From the NCBI RefSeq assembly GCF_905163445.1, contig NC_053181.1, forward strand, positions 9,548,001 to 9,612,000: a stretch of DNA of 64,000 bases. The letters are read 5' to 3'. Under the pieces are notes generated by a model that saw only the letters and a list, made by a program, of their open reading frames with translations, did no database searches and was not told the DNA's origin. The stretch comes from Pararge aegeria. Taxonomy: Eukaryota > Arthropoda > Insecta > Lepidoptera > Nymphalidae. Shown here piece by piece: positions 43,501 through 53,100 of the stretch. Position numbers and translations under genes: made by a program. Every line of letters begins with the position of its first letter. Position 1 is the stretch's first letter.

Positions 43501-45886
43501 TATCGGTGCTCCGACAGGACCCATCAAAAACTACTCTTAGAGGGGTCGAAGAAGAACCCGGTCTCAATATATTATGATGAGGGATTATATATTTACTAGG
43601 CGCCGCGCCTACATATAGCTCCATGTGGTCGAGCGCCTCGTATTCCCGCATGAACGCGGCGTACGCCTGCGACAGTGACGGTGTGCGCGCAAGCCTGCGC
43701 TCCGTGAGCAACAATCTCCGCTCAGCCGCGGTGCGCGAGTTACCGAGTGGCGGATGATTCGGCACGCGGGGAAGCGGCACTATGTAACGGCCGCTCGGTT
43801 CCCGCGAGTGCTCTTTAACAAAGATGTCTTCGGCTAACTGATCGAGGGGGTTTATCGAAGGTGTGCACGGAACTTCTTCGATAGACCAGAAGGCACGTAA
43901 CGTTTTGTCCAGTGACTCATCCTCCGTAATTGATAAAAAATAATTTTGTGCCGCACCGTTAAGTTGATCTTTGGAATCTATAATAAGTTTACCGCTAATC
44001 ACGGAACCAAATACAGTCTCGATTACACTAGGAATTTTATCATTAACAAATAAGGGCTGGCTTTTAATAATTTCCGAGACGACATCGTTACCTAACAAAA
44101 TATCTACTCGAGCCCTTTTGTAAAATTTTGGATCCGCTAGGTTAAAGCGGGTATATTGTTTAATAACGTCACACGGGAAGTTGACGTTAGGCATTTCCGA
44201 AGCAACCTTAGCTACTACGACCATGTCCACTATTAAGGTTGGACGGTCCTGACGCCGCGGTTTTATGGTACAAGTTACCATGCCTTGATTTTTAATATAT
44301 TCTCCGCCAAGGCCGGAAATAGAAAATGGACATTTCTTACGAGGTAGTCCCAAACGTTGGGCACATTCTGAGCTGATAAACGAAGTTTGTGCTCCGGAAT
44401 CAATTACGGCTCTGAAGTCCTGATAATGTCCGCGAATATCGAGAATGTGAGTCCGCGTAGTCCCTAAAACTACCCCGTATTGGTTCTCCGCATTCGAACA
44501 CAGTACATTCTGCGTCGCAGTCGAGTCACTCACGGAGCGAGCCGACACGAGCGCTTGCTGCGCTTGCGACGTGGTGGGTTGCGCGGGTGGTTTTATCGGT
44601 ACGGCCGAAGTGTTGACCTGACTCGCGCGGCCCATATCTTTGTGTAAAAGAAAGTGATGAGGTGCTGCACAGACCCCACAGGTCCAAGTACTAGTGCAGA
44701 CTGATTTATCATGGGACTTAAGACAGTTCCCGCAAAGTCTTAATGAATTGACACGGTCAATTCGATCGTCCACTGACAATTTTCTAAAAGGTTCGCACCT
44801 ATAAATCATATGATTTTGATTGCAATGAGGGCATATTAATTTTAGTTTATTTTCGTCATTCGGCCTATTAACTCGCGAGGTAGCAAGAACCGATTTTGAA
44901 TTTTGGCGCGAAGACAAATTTTGAGTACCTTTCAAATTAATATTATTGCTACCCTGTTTCGTTTTCGCTACATTTGAAGACGACTGGGGAAAAGTGTGGT
45001 CTAACACCTTAATTTGTTTATTAACAAAGTCCACTAACTCGCTAAACTTAGGAATGTCCTTCTGATCACGGCTTTCTTCAAATAGCTTCCTAGTATGCGT
45101 ATCAAGGCCTCTCAAAGCGAGGTGGCAAATTAAATAGTCGTCTAGATTATCAATTTCAAGCGCTTGAATCGCTTTAAGTGAATGATCGAATGTTTCTATA
45201 AATAAAGTAAGGTTTGCGCTTGTGTCTTTATTTAACGGAGTAAAGTTTAACATTTTTTCAAAATATCGACCCGCTAGCGCACGATTATCCTGATATTTAT
45301 CAACTAAGCTTTGCCACACTAGCGGATAATTAGCTGCAGTGATAGGTAACTTTTTAATAATATTAAGAGCATTGCCCTTGACACACGAAAGCAAATAATG
45401 AAATTTATCGATGTCTGCAAAGTCTCGGCTATGCACGAGCGAATAAAAGGTGTCATAAAAGGTTGTCCATGACTCAATATCACCATTGAATTCAAATAAG
45501 GTCAACTTAGGAAGCGACGGCTTAGCTAACTCGCTATTATTTTTTTCCGAACTACCGCGCAACTGTTTAGCTTGATATTTTCGAGCAACAAGATTGCAAT
45601 TATCGTATAACGTCTCAAAGGCATCTAATTGGGACGTAGATAATTTCATACCCGGTTTAAGTTGCATGTCAATTTCTAAAATCTCCATAACAGTATTTTC
45701 GAACTTAGTTCTGACACCGTCTAACTCGGCAAATTGTGCAAGAAAACCTTGCATCTTATTAGTATCATCTTTAATAGATCTCGACAAATCAAATAACTTT
45801 TGTGCTTTCGTAAAGAGATAATCTCGTTTAAACTGCAATGTCTTTAACTTTAATTCTAACTTTTCAGTACGCGTAGGTTCCGCCAT
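40586..45886 (-). CDS. BEL/Pao gag-pol polyprotein, 1766 aa, intact
   Basis: A single frame from ATG (45884-45886) to TAA (40586-40588). Domains in order: Gag of the DUF1759 type (about residues 120-290); Cys/His knuckle region (CPHCNQNHMIYRC near 352, LCGNCLKSHDKSVC near 385); aspartic protease with VIDSGAQTSF (near 495); reverse transcriptase with CDVCKMYRAI (near 832) and the active site VYMDDILYS (near 906); Pao-type A17 region; RNase H with FCDASSRGYAACLYV (near 1075), RLELMGA and LTDATIVLSW; integrase zinc finger (H-H...CKVC, about 1395-1440); integrase core with D near 1467 (GVDLGGPF), D near 1534 (YSDQGTNF) and E near 1585 (WEAGIKAAK); and a DUF5641-type C-terminus (SRWQYIQ...FWKRW...VGDLVLIK). 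No key residue is missing. Plus-strand open frames inside it (41946, 42423, 45594) are shadows. Confidence 0.97.
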   Translation of the reverse strand: MAEPTRTEKLELKLKTLQFKRDYLFTKAQKLFDLSRSIKDDTNKMQGFLAQFAELDGVRTKFENTVMEILEIDMQLKPGMKLSTSQLDAFETLYDNCNLVARKYQAKQLRGSSEKNNSELAKPSLPKLTLFEFNGDIESWTTFYDTFYSLVHSRDFADIDKFHYLLSCVKGNALNIIKKLPITAANYPLVWQSLVDKYQDNRALAGRYFEKMLNFTPLNKDTSANLTLFIETFDHSLKAIQALEIDNLDDYLICHLALRGLDTHTRKLFEESRDQKDIPKFSELVDFVNKQIKVLDHTFPQSSSNVAKTKQGSNNINLKGTQNLSSRQNSKSVLATSRVNRPNDENKLKLICPHCNQNHMIYRCEPFRKLSVDDRIDRVNSLRLCGNCLKSHDKSVCTSTWTCGVCAAPHHFLLHKDMGRASQVNTSAVPIKPPAQPTTSQAQQALVSARSVSDSTATQNVLCSNAENQYGVVLGTTRTHILDIRGHYQDFRAVIDSGAQTSFISSECAQRLGLPRKKCPFSISGLGGEYIKNQGMVTCTIKPRRQDRPTLIVDMVVVAKVASEMPNVNFPCDVIKQYTRFNLADPKFYKRARVDILLGNDVVSEIIKSQPLFVNDKIPSVIETVFGSVISGKLIIDSKDQLNGAAQNYFLSITEDESLDKTLRAFWSIEEVPCTPSINPLDQLAEDIFVKEHSREPSGRYIVPLPRVPNHPPLGNSRTAAERRLLLTERRLARTPSLSQAYAAFMREYEALDHMELYVGAAPSKYIIPHHNILRPGSSSTPLRVVFDGSCRSTDNNISLNDILLTGPNLYRDISAIILNFRLFNYCLVCDVCKMYRAIRLKESDRGYQHILYRSSPTEAIKLYELKTVTYGLSCSPFLAIRTLIQLAQDEEERFPLAAQVIREGVYMDDILYSCNTYVEACTMQDQLIGIFESGQFLLKKWTSNNVELLERVPTDHRECPVTFIKDGNECTVKVLGLTWVPLSDNFVFSISKTDPVLTKRSVLKLLASIYDPVGFIAPCTFIAKSIMQELWKLGLGWDDPLPREIGDRWASYIAELPRLAEIPIARHMLLPGQTECELVGFCDASSRGYAACLYVISRNELGNVKVCLVAAKSKVAPVKPLTIPRLELMGAVLLSKLLRFICDNIKRVKITRITALTDATIVLSWLHTEAYKLKTFVCNRVTQITEVVPSYMWRHVNSENNLADVCSRGVSPSQLVAESSRWLQGPDWLYQPPTEWPVSVFIQDHESQPPELKLSQNLFAKQVILDQPETKAEFCERLLNRFSSYTKLQRSIAWILRFRNRIHAPIQSRCLNTEELNAAQEALIRLVQESYFTDEIDRLSKNITFIPSLKKLSPFLDAGGFLRVGGRITYSELPYNSKHPRLLPKDSLFTRLLIEYYHKKYLHVGPRTLQSILSEQYWILSARSIIRSVLSKCKVCFKNKPPLLQPEMAPLPPTRLLPHKVFEHVGVDLGGPFFVKEGLRRNARVSKSYLALFICFSTKAVHLELLSSLTADCFLGCLDRMVSRKGLCQTLYSDQGTNFIAASKHLTEVQRFLRDSEAILDGCAQRQISWKFNVPSAPHMGGLWEAGIKAAKYHLVRCVGDRSLTFEELSTVFCKVEAILNSRPLCPLPASDNPDEFNVLTAGHFLIGKGLTAVPEYNLEEVPVSRLSRWQYIQKSSQLFWKRWSREYLNTLQQRAKWFTSKGNLNVGDLVLIKTDNAPPCHWPLGRIEVLHPGADGIVRCVTLRTQKSRLQRPVNKLSPLPYVD

Positions 45887-46135
45887 GTTTTATCAGTTAG
45901 AAAATGTTACCGGCAACCGACGATACGCACTCAAAAGAATGATGCAATACCTAATTTACAATTAATTATTGTAAAATAATATATATAATCAATTATACGT
46001 AAATATAAGTGAATTGTCTACGTACGAGTAAAATATGCATAAATACTGAAGTAAATAATTATAGAACAAATACGATATTGTCGTGGATTTTAAGGTTATC
46101 CATAGGTATTTGGCAAAATATACTATTAAATATGC
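45887..46135 (-). other. Leader of the BEL/Pao element
   Basis: About 250 bases between the primer-binding site and the gag start. It would hold the packaging signal and is non-coding. AT-rich, no motif recognised. Confidence 0.7.
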
Positions 46136-46148
46136 GGCTCGAAGGCCA
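46136..46148 (-). promoter_or_regulatory. Primer-binding site, tRNA-Tyr-like
   Basis: The + strand reads GGCTCGAAGG then CCA, four bases inside the 5' LTR. Insect tRNA-Tyr ends GGCTCGAAGG-A-CCA (family knowledge). The ten acceptor/T-arm bases and the CCA match, with the discriminator A absent. Confidence 0.7.
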
Positions 46149-46152
46149 GAAA

Positions 46153-46574
46153 TGGGGGATTCTTATCTCGAAGGACCTAAATATGTTCAGTTTTACCAAT
46201 AGTTACACAAATTCGGCAACAAGCAATAAAAAGAACTACTCACAGTTACTGGAACGTCCAGGTTACGCAGCAGTCTTCTTCCAGCTGATTGAGCACGGCA
46301 CAACGCAAAACTAATGAAGACAAGGACTTGAACTACGCCTAGAGCAATTCTTTTGTAATAGGTTTTGATTTTTGATGTCGTTACGAACGAACGTTGTTTC
46401 GAACAATAATGGCGATAGTCTATATGTTATCCGACCGCTAGGAGCGCTGGTGGTGCCTTGTGCCACCGGGCATTCGGCCAATCAGCGATCGCCGGAACGG
46501 AACCATAGTAAGCAGGAGTGAACTCAATACTACCAGTTGCAAAAATTGGATAACTATGGTTTAAAAACTGAACA
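46153..46574 (-). repeat. 5' LTR of the BEL/Pao element
   Basis: 422 bp, twin of 40003-40424, carrying ATAGT at 46505-46509. It would contain the element's promoter. No confident TATA box was picked. Confidence 0.96.
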
Positions 46575-46739
46575 CATACATTCATCTAATTATTTGGCAA
46601 ATAGCCAAATTGAATTGCAATCGAATACGATATTAGGTAATGACTTCAGGCATAATCTTTTGTTGTTGAGTTATTTACAAAAATTAATTATTATTACAAT
46701 ATTATTAATTATTTAAAATTCATTCATGAAAGAACACCA

Positions 46740-46990
46740 CATTTTAAAAGCGCTTATACACTTTTAAAACGTAAAGTCTGACTGTTTGTAGTGACTCAAC
46801 CACCGGTTCGGAAGGCAGATTGTACCAAGAACAGCTAGCAAAAATCTCAGCAGATTGCTCTTTTTCATCATCATTTCAGTTTCCAATCTTTAGAATTTTT
46901 TATCTTGTGAGAGATGAGAACGAAGCCTGCTTCCAAGCAGCCTTTTCGTTAAGAAATTCATCAATCTTATTAACCACATTTTATTAAATG
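46740..46990 (-). pseudogene. CR1/Jockey-like LINE, C-terminal remnant and 3' untranslated region
   Basis: The minus frame reads VVNKIDEFLNEKAAWKQASF, then SSLTR and TAA at 46910-46912, matching DEFLND...W...S-L of the copy at 19513-19641. Downstream on the minus strand are 'aagagcaatctgctgag' and 'ccgaaccggtggttgagtcactac' as in 19642-19825. Degraded and 5'-truncated. Confidence 0.72.
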
Positions 46991-47334
46991 TGTTTAAACA
47001 CATTATTTAAACTTATGCATTGGTAGGTGTATTGGTATTAAATTTTTTTATGATATTTTTTTATATATTATTTCTTATATTGATCTTCTAAAATAAACGG
47101 GTTTCTCCAATACCAGATTGCGAATGTAATATCAATACTCATTGTGAAATTAGAACTTAAATAAAGTAAGGAGGTTTAATATAACTTTATTCCATATTCT
47201 TGCTAGTAGATTTCCTGTAGTCGGCTCCTAGATAATAAAGTGAGCTACATAGCTTTAGTAGCGATAGTTATATTATATAAGAGACTGTGGGAATTTTCGA
47301 AAGGGTATTTAATTTAGGTCCTCCTTCCTTAGTC

Positions 47335-47745
47335 GTTCATTCTTGACATAGTGGTCGTGATTGAAGATGCTCCATTTTTTCTGGCTAATGCAGCCCCCGC
47401 GTTGCGCCTCCACTGGTTACGGTCATCAGCGTTTCAGGAAAGTTGGACTATAGAGGTTTGTGTTGCAGCTTTTATAAGGCCTGTCCAACGCGGGGGTGAC
47501 GGACCGCGTGACCGTTTGCCTTCCATTTTCCCGCGGACAACGTATCGTTCCATGGAGTGTTTATTCCTAGCAGTATGTCGAAAGAACGTCGTCATCGTCC
47601 AAAATTCGTATCTGCTCAGTCGATGATAATCTCTTTGACTTTCAGTTCCTCCAGGATCGACACGTTAGTCCGAAAAGCTGTCAAAGGGATCCGAAACAGT
47701 CGCTGCCAGAACCACATTTCGAGTGCATCGATTTTGAGATGGTTT
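47335..47745 (-). pseudogene. RTE-type LINE reverse transcriptase C-terminus, degraded
   Basis: The minus strand (47617-47735) reads KIDALEMWFWQRLFRIPLTA, then FRTNVSILEELKVKEIII and a stop, an unmistakable insect RTE-type C-terminal motif (EMW-x-RR-LRIPWT-x-RTN-SIL-EL). Farther on, in shifted frames, come GKMEGKRSRGPSPPRW and DRNQWRRNA, the usual GKR-RGR-P-RW...DR-xW-x block. At least one stop and frameshifts make it inactive. Confidence 0.82.
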
Positions 47746-47814
47746 AATTAAAGTTGTATTTCGTAATTATGCTAATTTGAAGCTCATTACATTGAAAAAT
47801 TAAAGCATTAGGTA

Positions 47815-47910
47815 GCTATTAGGCCTACTACAGGTCACGTGTCTCCTTCCACAATGAGAAAGGTTTAGGCCGTAATCCACCATGCTGGCGCAGCTCGGAT
47901 TGGTGAACAA
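47815..47910 (-). repeat. RTE-type LINE 3'-end fragment
   Basis: Words 'ggcctactacaggtcacgtgtctccttccacaatgagaaagg' and 'ggccgtaatccaccatgctggcgcagctcggattggtg' match the 25.3-kb copy. A hairpin (arms 47926-47938 and 47967-47979, perfect 13 bp) lies just beyond it. Confidence 0.65.
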
Positions 47911-47979
47911 TCCGCCAGCCGATTAGCAAATAAGCCGACAGGATTACAAGTTTTCTTTGAAGCCCATCGGCTTATTTGC

Positions 47980-49250
47980 ATTTGGCTCACTTCCACAACA
48001 GGGGAGTCAGGGAAGGGGGAAGTGAAGTAGTTATTATGCTAACTACTTCAATTCTTAAGCTCACTTCATAGTAAGTTAAAAAAACGAAGTTAGGAAACAT
48101 CCTTTTTTTTACTTCTTATGCTTCTATTTCTTGTCACTACTAAAGTATTGAGGCTGTAATGATTACTGATAACGCAAAATTTCCGGCAGCCTACCGTCAG
48201 TGCAAACGCAGTAGAAGGAGCTGATTGCAAATAAGACATATCTTTCCTCAGAGTAGGTAAAGAAACCATCACCACACTTTTAGTTCTTCGACAACCTTCC
48301 TGGTAACCTCAGCCTTGACAAGTTATCTCTCTATCGAGAACGGTATGCTGCAACCTGATTTGCCGTTCCAAAGCGATGCCAGGTAGATACTATAGGAACA
48401 TGTGCTTAATATGACTGTAATACCTTCAACGCGTTAGCCCACTACCATCTAAAACTTTAAAATCACCTCCACCCACCAGTGGTGGAATAAAGAAAAAGCT
48501 TTTATCAAGCTCCTCATTAAAAATTTCCGCATCCTCTGCGGTTATTTAACCGCAGGCTGATTATTAACTGTTGACGGCCTCTCTGGAGCAACGGTGCAAA
48601 GAATCGCTTTACGAATCAAGATTTAAATCTCAAATGAATTTTCCGAAAGGGACAATTTATAACATTTTGAAATGATTCAGGCAAACTGCTACCTCGGGCT
48701 GCAGCTAGCAAAACACTTTTGTCAATAGATATACAAATAGTTTGTGTTTTATATATAACACATTAACATCTATTTTTCAATTCTTGTTTGAGATATACTT
48801 TATTAGGTAATAAACTACATCAAACAAAATTCATTCATTTTACATGAGGGAGTTGTCACAAAAATTAGAATTTTGTAAAAAAAAACCACATCAAAATCGG
48901 TTCATCCATTCAAAAGCTACGATGCCACAGTCAAACACATACACATCACCGTAGGTTTTGCGTCGGGGGTTAAAAAGAGTTACAATAGTTTATAACAGTA
49001 GTCCATTGATACCTTGGTAAATGCTGACATCATCTATACATCTCCAAGACTATGTATCCAGGTAAGCCCTTACTTTTACTCAACCTAACCGGTCTTATCC
49101 TTGCCTGCCTGCCTGTTTCGACGAGTACCCTTTCACTGTTGCTCATAGGTATATAGGAGGTTTCAAACGCAAGGAACTTGTGCTGTTTGCGTCCGGGTGC
49201 TCCCCGCGTCGTGTACAATATCGTCTGTCCACCTAGTTGGGGGTAAGTAC
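47980..49250. other. Intergenic stretch with scattered repeat remnants
   Basis: 48880-48980 ends in the widespread repeat phrase 'tttgcgtcgggggttaaaaa'. 49190-49245 has 'gtctgtccacctagttgggggt', a piece of RTE-type LINE read backwards. 48290-48460 looks repeat-like but was not identified. No host gene is seen. Confidence 0.45.
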
Positions 49251-49252
49251 GT

Positions 49253-49460
49253 AATCCTTACTAATATTATAAATGCGAAAGTGTGTTTGTTTGTGTGCCC
49301 TTCCTTCAAGCCCTAAGTAAGCAACCAATCAACTTGATATTATATTTCCGCTGGGGTTAGAGACAAAAAGAAATTTTGACAGTAGGTTTTTTTTTATACA
49401 GGTCCATAAATTTTTTTTTTTTATTCAGACACTGGGGATTTTTTTAGCTGATACTTAGTA
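49253..49460 (+). repeat. 'actaatattataaa' type dispersed repeat
   Basis: Starts 'cttactaatattataaatgcgaaagtgtgtttgtttgtg', the common start of this Lepidopteran repeat, then degenerates. A related start lies at 55340. Confidence 0.55.
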
Positions 49461-49464
49461 TTTC

Positions 49465-50339
49465 GCCAATTGGTTAAAAATAGAACAGTTGTGTTGCAAT
49501 TAACAAAAAAAATACCTCATATAGGGTTCAAAGATTGTGGGACATCTCTGTGGATATATCTTAATAATGGACGTAGTTTACTTTTTGAAAAATCAGCTCA
49601 AAATATGTATAACAGGGGAGAAATTTTTTTAGTAAATTTTTGTATTTATTGAGCTATGTGCATGAAATTTATTATTTTGACTTACAATTAAAAATAACGA
49701 ATTACTTCATTTTATATGTAAAAAAATAAGGAACTTTAAAAACATTCGAAAGGCGTGGGCCATCGCTAGTTTTGTATAAGTATAGTAAAATTTATTGTAA
49801 TTTGTCCTACTTTAGTTATCTGAAAGGAATTTAATATAGAGTCAACATCTCTCTCTCTCTCTGTAGTCGACGTTTTGTAGAAACTTGGTTCATTTGGTCA
49901 AATGCACCGAGAATTTTAATACCTACTTTTCTTTGCGAACTTTACTGGTTAGAACTTTTCTTCTTCATTCTTGGACGACATTATTAGACTTTTACTCCCA
50001 GTGTTATTTTTATTATAATTTAACAACTGACGTTTAGCGATTGTCACAAAATTAATAGAATAGTCCAACGCACTAGCATAATGTCGGTTGGCAAGCTTTA
50101 ACTATAAATATGACATGTTTGCGAAAATATCCAGTGTCTAAATGTGCTTCTAGAAGCATGGATGGAGTCGACAACTCAGAGCCTATAAAGAAAATTTCTT
50201 GACATAAACTCAATACCTAAAATTTATCAGTCTGACCATAAAATCGAACCGTTACTCGTGTAATTGTATCCACGTGAGGTTTAACACCAGGTTTTTGAAC
50301 AAAGAGCGTGGAAGGGTAGGCTTTTTATAACTCTTACAA
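49465..50339. other. Intergenic stretch, nothing recognised
   Basis: A short (TC)n run at 49850-49862. The open frame at 49470-49652 shows no family features. Confidence 0.45.
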
Positions 50340-50433
50340 TGCCTATCGTTAAGTTTTTTATGACTCGTACTACAGATTTTCTTAATTTTATATCATCTGC
50401 ATACCCTGTGCATACCCTCTATGCACGTCACTG
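50340..50433. repeat. hAT-like MITE, truncated relative of 4203-4322
   Basis: The right end is 'atcatctgcataccctgtgcataccctctatgcacgtcactg', matching the terminal repeat of the 4.2-kb MITE. The left terminal repeat is not found, so it is truncated. Confidence 0.65.
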
Positions 50434-50505
50434 GTTGCAGACGTGTTCCTTGTGTCCATGTCCTGCGAAGTGTTGCTCTGTTTATAAGCGATAGCTCATT
50501 ACCAA
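50434..50505 (+). repeat. Dispersed repeat family C, 3' part
   Basis: 'gcagacgtgttccttgtgtccatgtcctgcgaagtgttgctctgttt...gcgatag' corresponds to the 3' part of family C (compare 11345-11410, 'ttccttgtatattctgtgaactgttgctttat'). Confidence 0.55.
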
Positions 50506-51199
50506 TAATAAAACAAATAAATAGTTAAATAAGTGTTATTAAGCCATTTTTCAATAAAAATAGATCGTTTGTAGTACATCTTTTCATATGGATAAAGCAG
50601 TTAAAAAAGTTCATAAATTTCGCTATTAAAAAACAGTATATTCATGTTAAATTCACAAACCAGCTCTAACTAAATTAAAAACATACTATATCAGCGAGTA
50701 CGCTATATGACTACTTACCACAATTTAATTTGTAATTACTAGCGAGAGTAAATAAGGACGAACGCAATTATTAGAGTCCAAACTAATTTAGCTGAGCAAA
50801 CAGCAAATCACTTATTTGAAAAATCAAATTATTACTGTTCAAAGCAATATACAGAATTAATATTTTAATGCACGCCGATAATTAGCGCAAATCAAACTCA
50901 CCAACATTAATTATCGCAAAATGGCAAACAATCGTTTAATTACTCACTGGCATGGAAACCGCCAAATTAAGCGGCTGCAACGAGACTGTTTATTTTGTAC
51001 ATAGTCAAAATTATTTTTGTTTTAATATTTATAAAAAGTAGATTTAAGTTTGCATATTTTATTATGCATCCCTATCTTTTTATAAATAAGTAAAAAAAAA
51101 AAAGCACCACTGAAATAAATATGAAATATATGTTTCCGTAAAGAAAAGAATGTTCTCTGATTTTAAAATAACTTTATTTAACCGCGGGCGCGTTAGAAG
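50506..51199. other. Intergenic stretch rich in TAATTA-type words
   Basis: Between 50725 and 50945 there are several homeodomain-like sites (TAATTACT, CAATTATTAG, CTAATTTAG, GATAATTAGC, TTAATTATC, TTTAATTACTC). No repeat or gene is recognised. In AT-rich DNA such words are common, so this is only a weak hint of an enhancer. Confidence 0.3.
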
Positions 51200-51412
51200 C
51201 GCTTCGCATCTTCGTTTCTGATCCGCACCGCTAGGATCTGGAATGCCCTTCCAGCTTCCATTTTCCCCATTACCTACAATATGAGTACCTTCAAATCAAA
51301 AGTGAATCGGCATCTTCTAGGCAACGCGCTCCACCTTAGGCTGCATCATCGCTTGCCATCAGGTGTCATTGCAGTCAAGCGCTCGCCTATAAACATAAAA
51401 AAACAGTGCTAG
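51200..51412 (+). pseudogene. Non-LTR LINE (Jockey-like) reverse transcriptase C-terminus
   Basis: A 70-codon open stretch ending in TAG (51410-51412): RFASSFLIRTARIWNALPAS, then IFPITYNMSTFKSKVNRHLL. It shows the R-x-x-R-IWN-LP...FP...Y-x-x-x-FK-x-x-x-x-HL block typical of Jockey-group LINE C-termini. TAG lies just upstream in frame, so the copy is 5'-truncated. Confidence 0.75.
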
Positions 51413-51872
51413 TAATACACATTTTTCACGATGATTCAAACATGATGTACTTAATGAATGAAGACCGTAAGACGTAACCGTACTAATGAAGTCCCTTCAT
51501 ATGTTACACCCTATAAACAAGTAAACCCTATATAAACATTTGATTCTACCGTTTTTGACCTTATTGTAATGTTAATTTGTAATCAAGTCTATGACCAATC
51601 TAAGTTCTAGTCAATATCATTCATAGTGACCTCTATATAAGGTTGTTTGTGAAAAATAGGCAAAATCGCACAATTTTGGTGACTTAACCCTAAAAGCGAT
51701 CATCGCGTTGGTCAATCCACATGCATCTTGGTGTAAATATCGAAAATCCCCTAAAATTTGTCTCAGATTTTAAGAAGGCCTAATTTTTTTATCTTTTTGT
51801 AATAATTATATAATTCACATCAACACGTTAAGTCTAAAAGGTGAAAGGCTGTTAGACTTAAACTTGACGCCC
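51413..51872. other. Intergenic stretch, nothing recognised
   Basis: A weak inverted repeat (TTAAGTCTA/TAGACTTAA) lies at about 51828-51861. No gene is seen. Confidence 0.45.
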
Positions 51873-51987
51873 CGATACTGAAAAACATTCATGGTCATCA
51901 CATAAACATTTTCCAGTTGTGGAATCGAACCCACGGTCTAGGACTCGGAAAGCAGGGTCGCTGCCCACTCCGCCAATCGGCCGTCTA
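51873..51987 (-). mobile_element. tRNA-derived SINE, family A, head fragment
   Basis: Contains the tRNA-like head and B box (GGAATCGAACCCACGG at about 51920-51935) and the first part of the body up to 'cagtatcgggg'. The 3' body is missing. Confidence 0.75.
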
Positions 51988-52228
51988 AAACCCCACACAA
52001 CACCATCCATCCGGTTAGAAAACTAACTTGAGGAATTGTTCATAATCACCACGCTAGTGATGCTAGTAGAAGCACAGAGAAAATGTTGTTCTCCATTATA
52101 TTTCCTTAATTGCTTCGTATTTTAGAGAAGAGGAGGTGTCGTGTTAATTGTCTCGTCTGTATTCTAGTCACTACATGGCACTATATTATGATAATAGTGA
52201 GAAATTTATTTAAAAAGCATGTGAACGT

Positions 52229-52374
52229 CAAGCGTTTATGTAAAATACTTTAACGAATTCGCGAATTATAAGCTCAAACGTCACGAGTTAAGGTAACCTT
52301 CTGTCGTTATTATACACATGCTCCCGTACGTTCATATAATTATCCACAGTTTCTACTAGAAACAACTTTCAGCG
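52229..52374 (+). repeat. Unassigned duplicated block 2, copy 1
   Basis: Colinear with 53405-53552 in the same orientation. Shared: 'aagcgttta', 'acgaattcgcgaat', 'aagctcaaacg', 'cgagt-aaggtaa-ctt', 'tgtcgttattat', 'atgc-cc-gtacg-tca', 'ataattatc' and 'cacagttt'. It contains the palindrome AATTCGCGAATT. No open frame. Confidence 0.82.
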
Positions 52375-52610
52375 AATTAAGGTGAAAATGAGTTTAGTTT
52401 TGTAAGTCAATTATCTGACAAAAGATACTAAAAACCGGATGTTATGAAATAATACAAAATTAAATCAACTGGTTACTTACTAATAAAAAGGAAGATATTC
52501 ATGCTAATAAGAGCGAATAGCGAGTAATCAATTAATACCAATGTGGTAGCGGCAGAATATTCGCAAAACCATTATAAACTTCCAATATCTTATGAAAGAG
52601 TTCGGCTAGT

Positions 52611-52912
52611 TAAAATAAATAAATAAATAAATATACTACGACAATACACACATCGCCATCCAACCCCAAAGTAAGCGTAGCTTGTGTTATGGGTACTAAG
52701 ATGACTGATGAATATTTTTATAAATATTGTACGTAAATACTTATAATATACCTATAAACACCCAGGCACTGAAGACATTCATGTTCATAACACAAAAAAT
52801 TTCCAGTTGTGGCAACCCACTGCCGACGACTGGAAAATTTTTCAGAGTAACCCACGGCCTAGGTAGGACTCGAAAAGCAGAGTCGCTGCCCACTGCGCCA
52901 ATCGGCCGTCAA
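52611..52912 (-). mobile_element. tRNA-derived SINE, family A, disrupted in the B box
   Basis: Full-length layout: (AAAT)n tail at 52616-52633, 'catcgccatcc', body, and head 'tcgctgcccactgcgccaatcggccgtc'. Where other copies have the B box, this one has about 35 foreign bases (about 52813-52848) that partly repeat the neighbouring sequence inverted ('actggaaaattttt'). Confidence 0.78.
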
Positions 52913-53100
52913 ATATATTTGCGATCAATACCACAATATACTTGCGATCATTAGTAACGTATAAATTCAATGAATCCCAAGTCTTTGATATTATAATTCA
53001 TTCATATATGCATATGCCATCACTCACTGACCTCTTTTATATTATAGTATAGAGGTCAATGGCCACCACTAGACAGGTTACTGTCATGTTTCTTGTAATA

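Larger units (their letters stand above)
40003..46574 (-). mobile_element. Complete BEL/Pao LTR retrotransposon
   Basis: Full structure is visible. Target duplication CATAC at 39998-40002 and 46575-46579; 3' LTR 40003-40424; polypurine tract 40425-40440; single gag-pol frame 40586-45886; leader 45887-46135; primer-binding site 46136-46148; 5' LTR 46153-46574. The LTRs begin TG and end CA and differ only in a 5-bp block. There is no envelope gene after pol. The near-identical LTRs and unbroken frame mean recent insertion and possible activity. The element sits in intergenic DNA more than 20 kb past the DIP-like gene. Confidence 0.96.
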
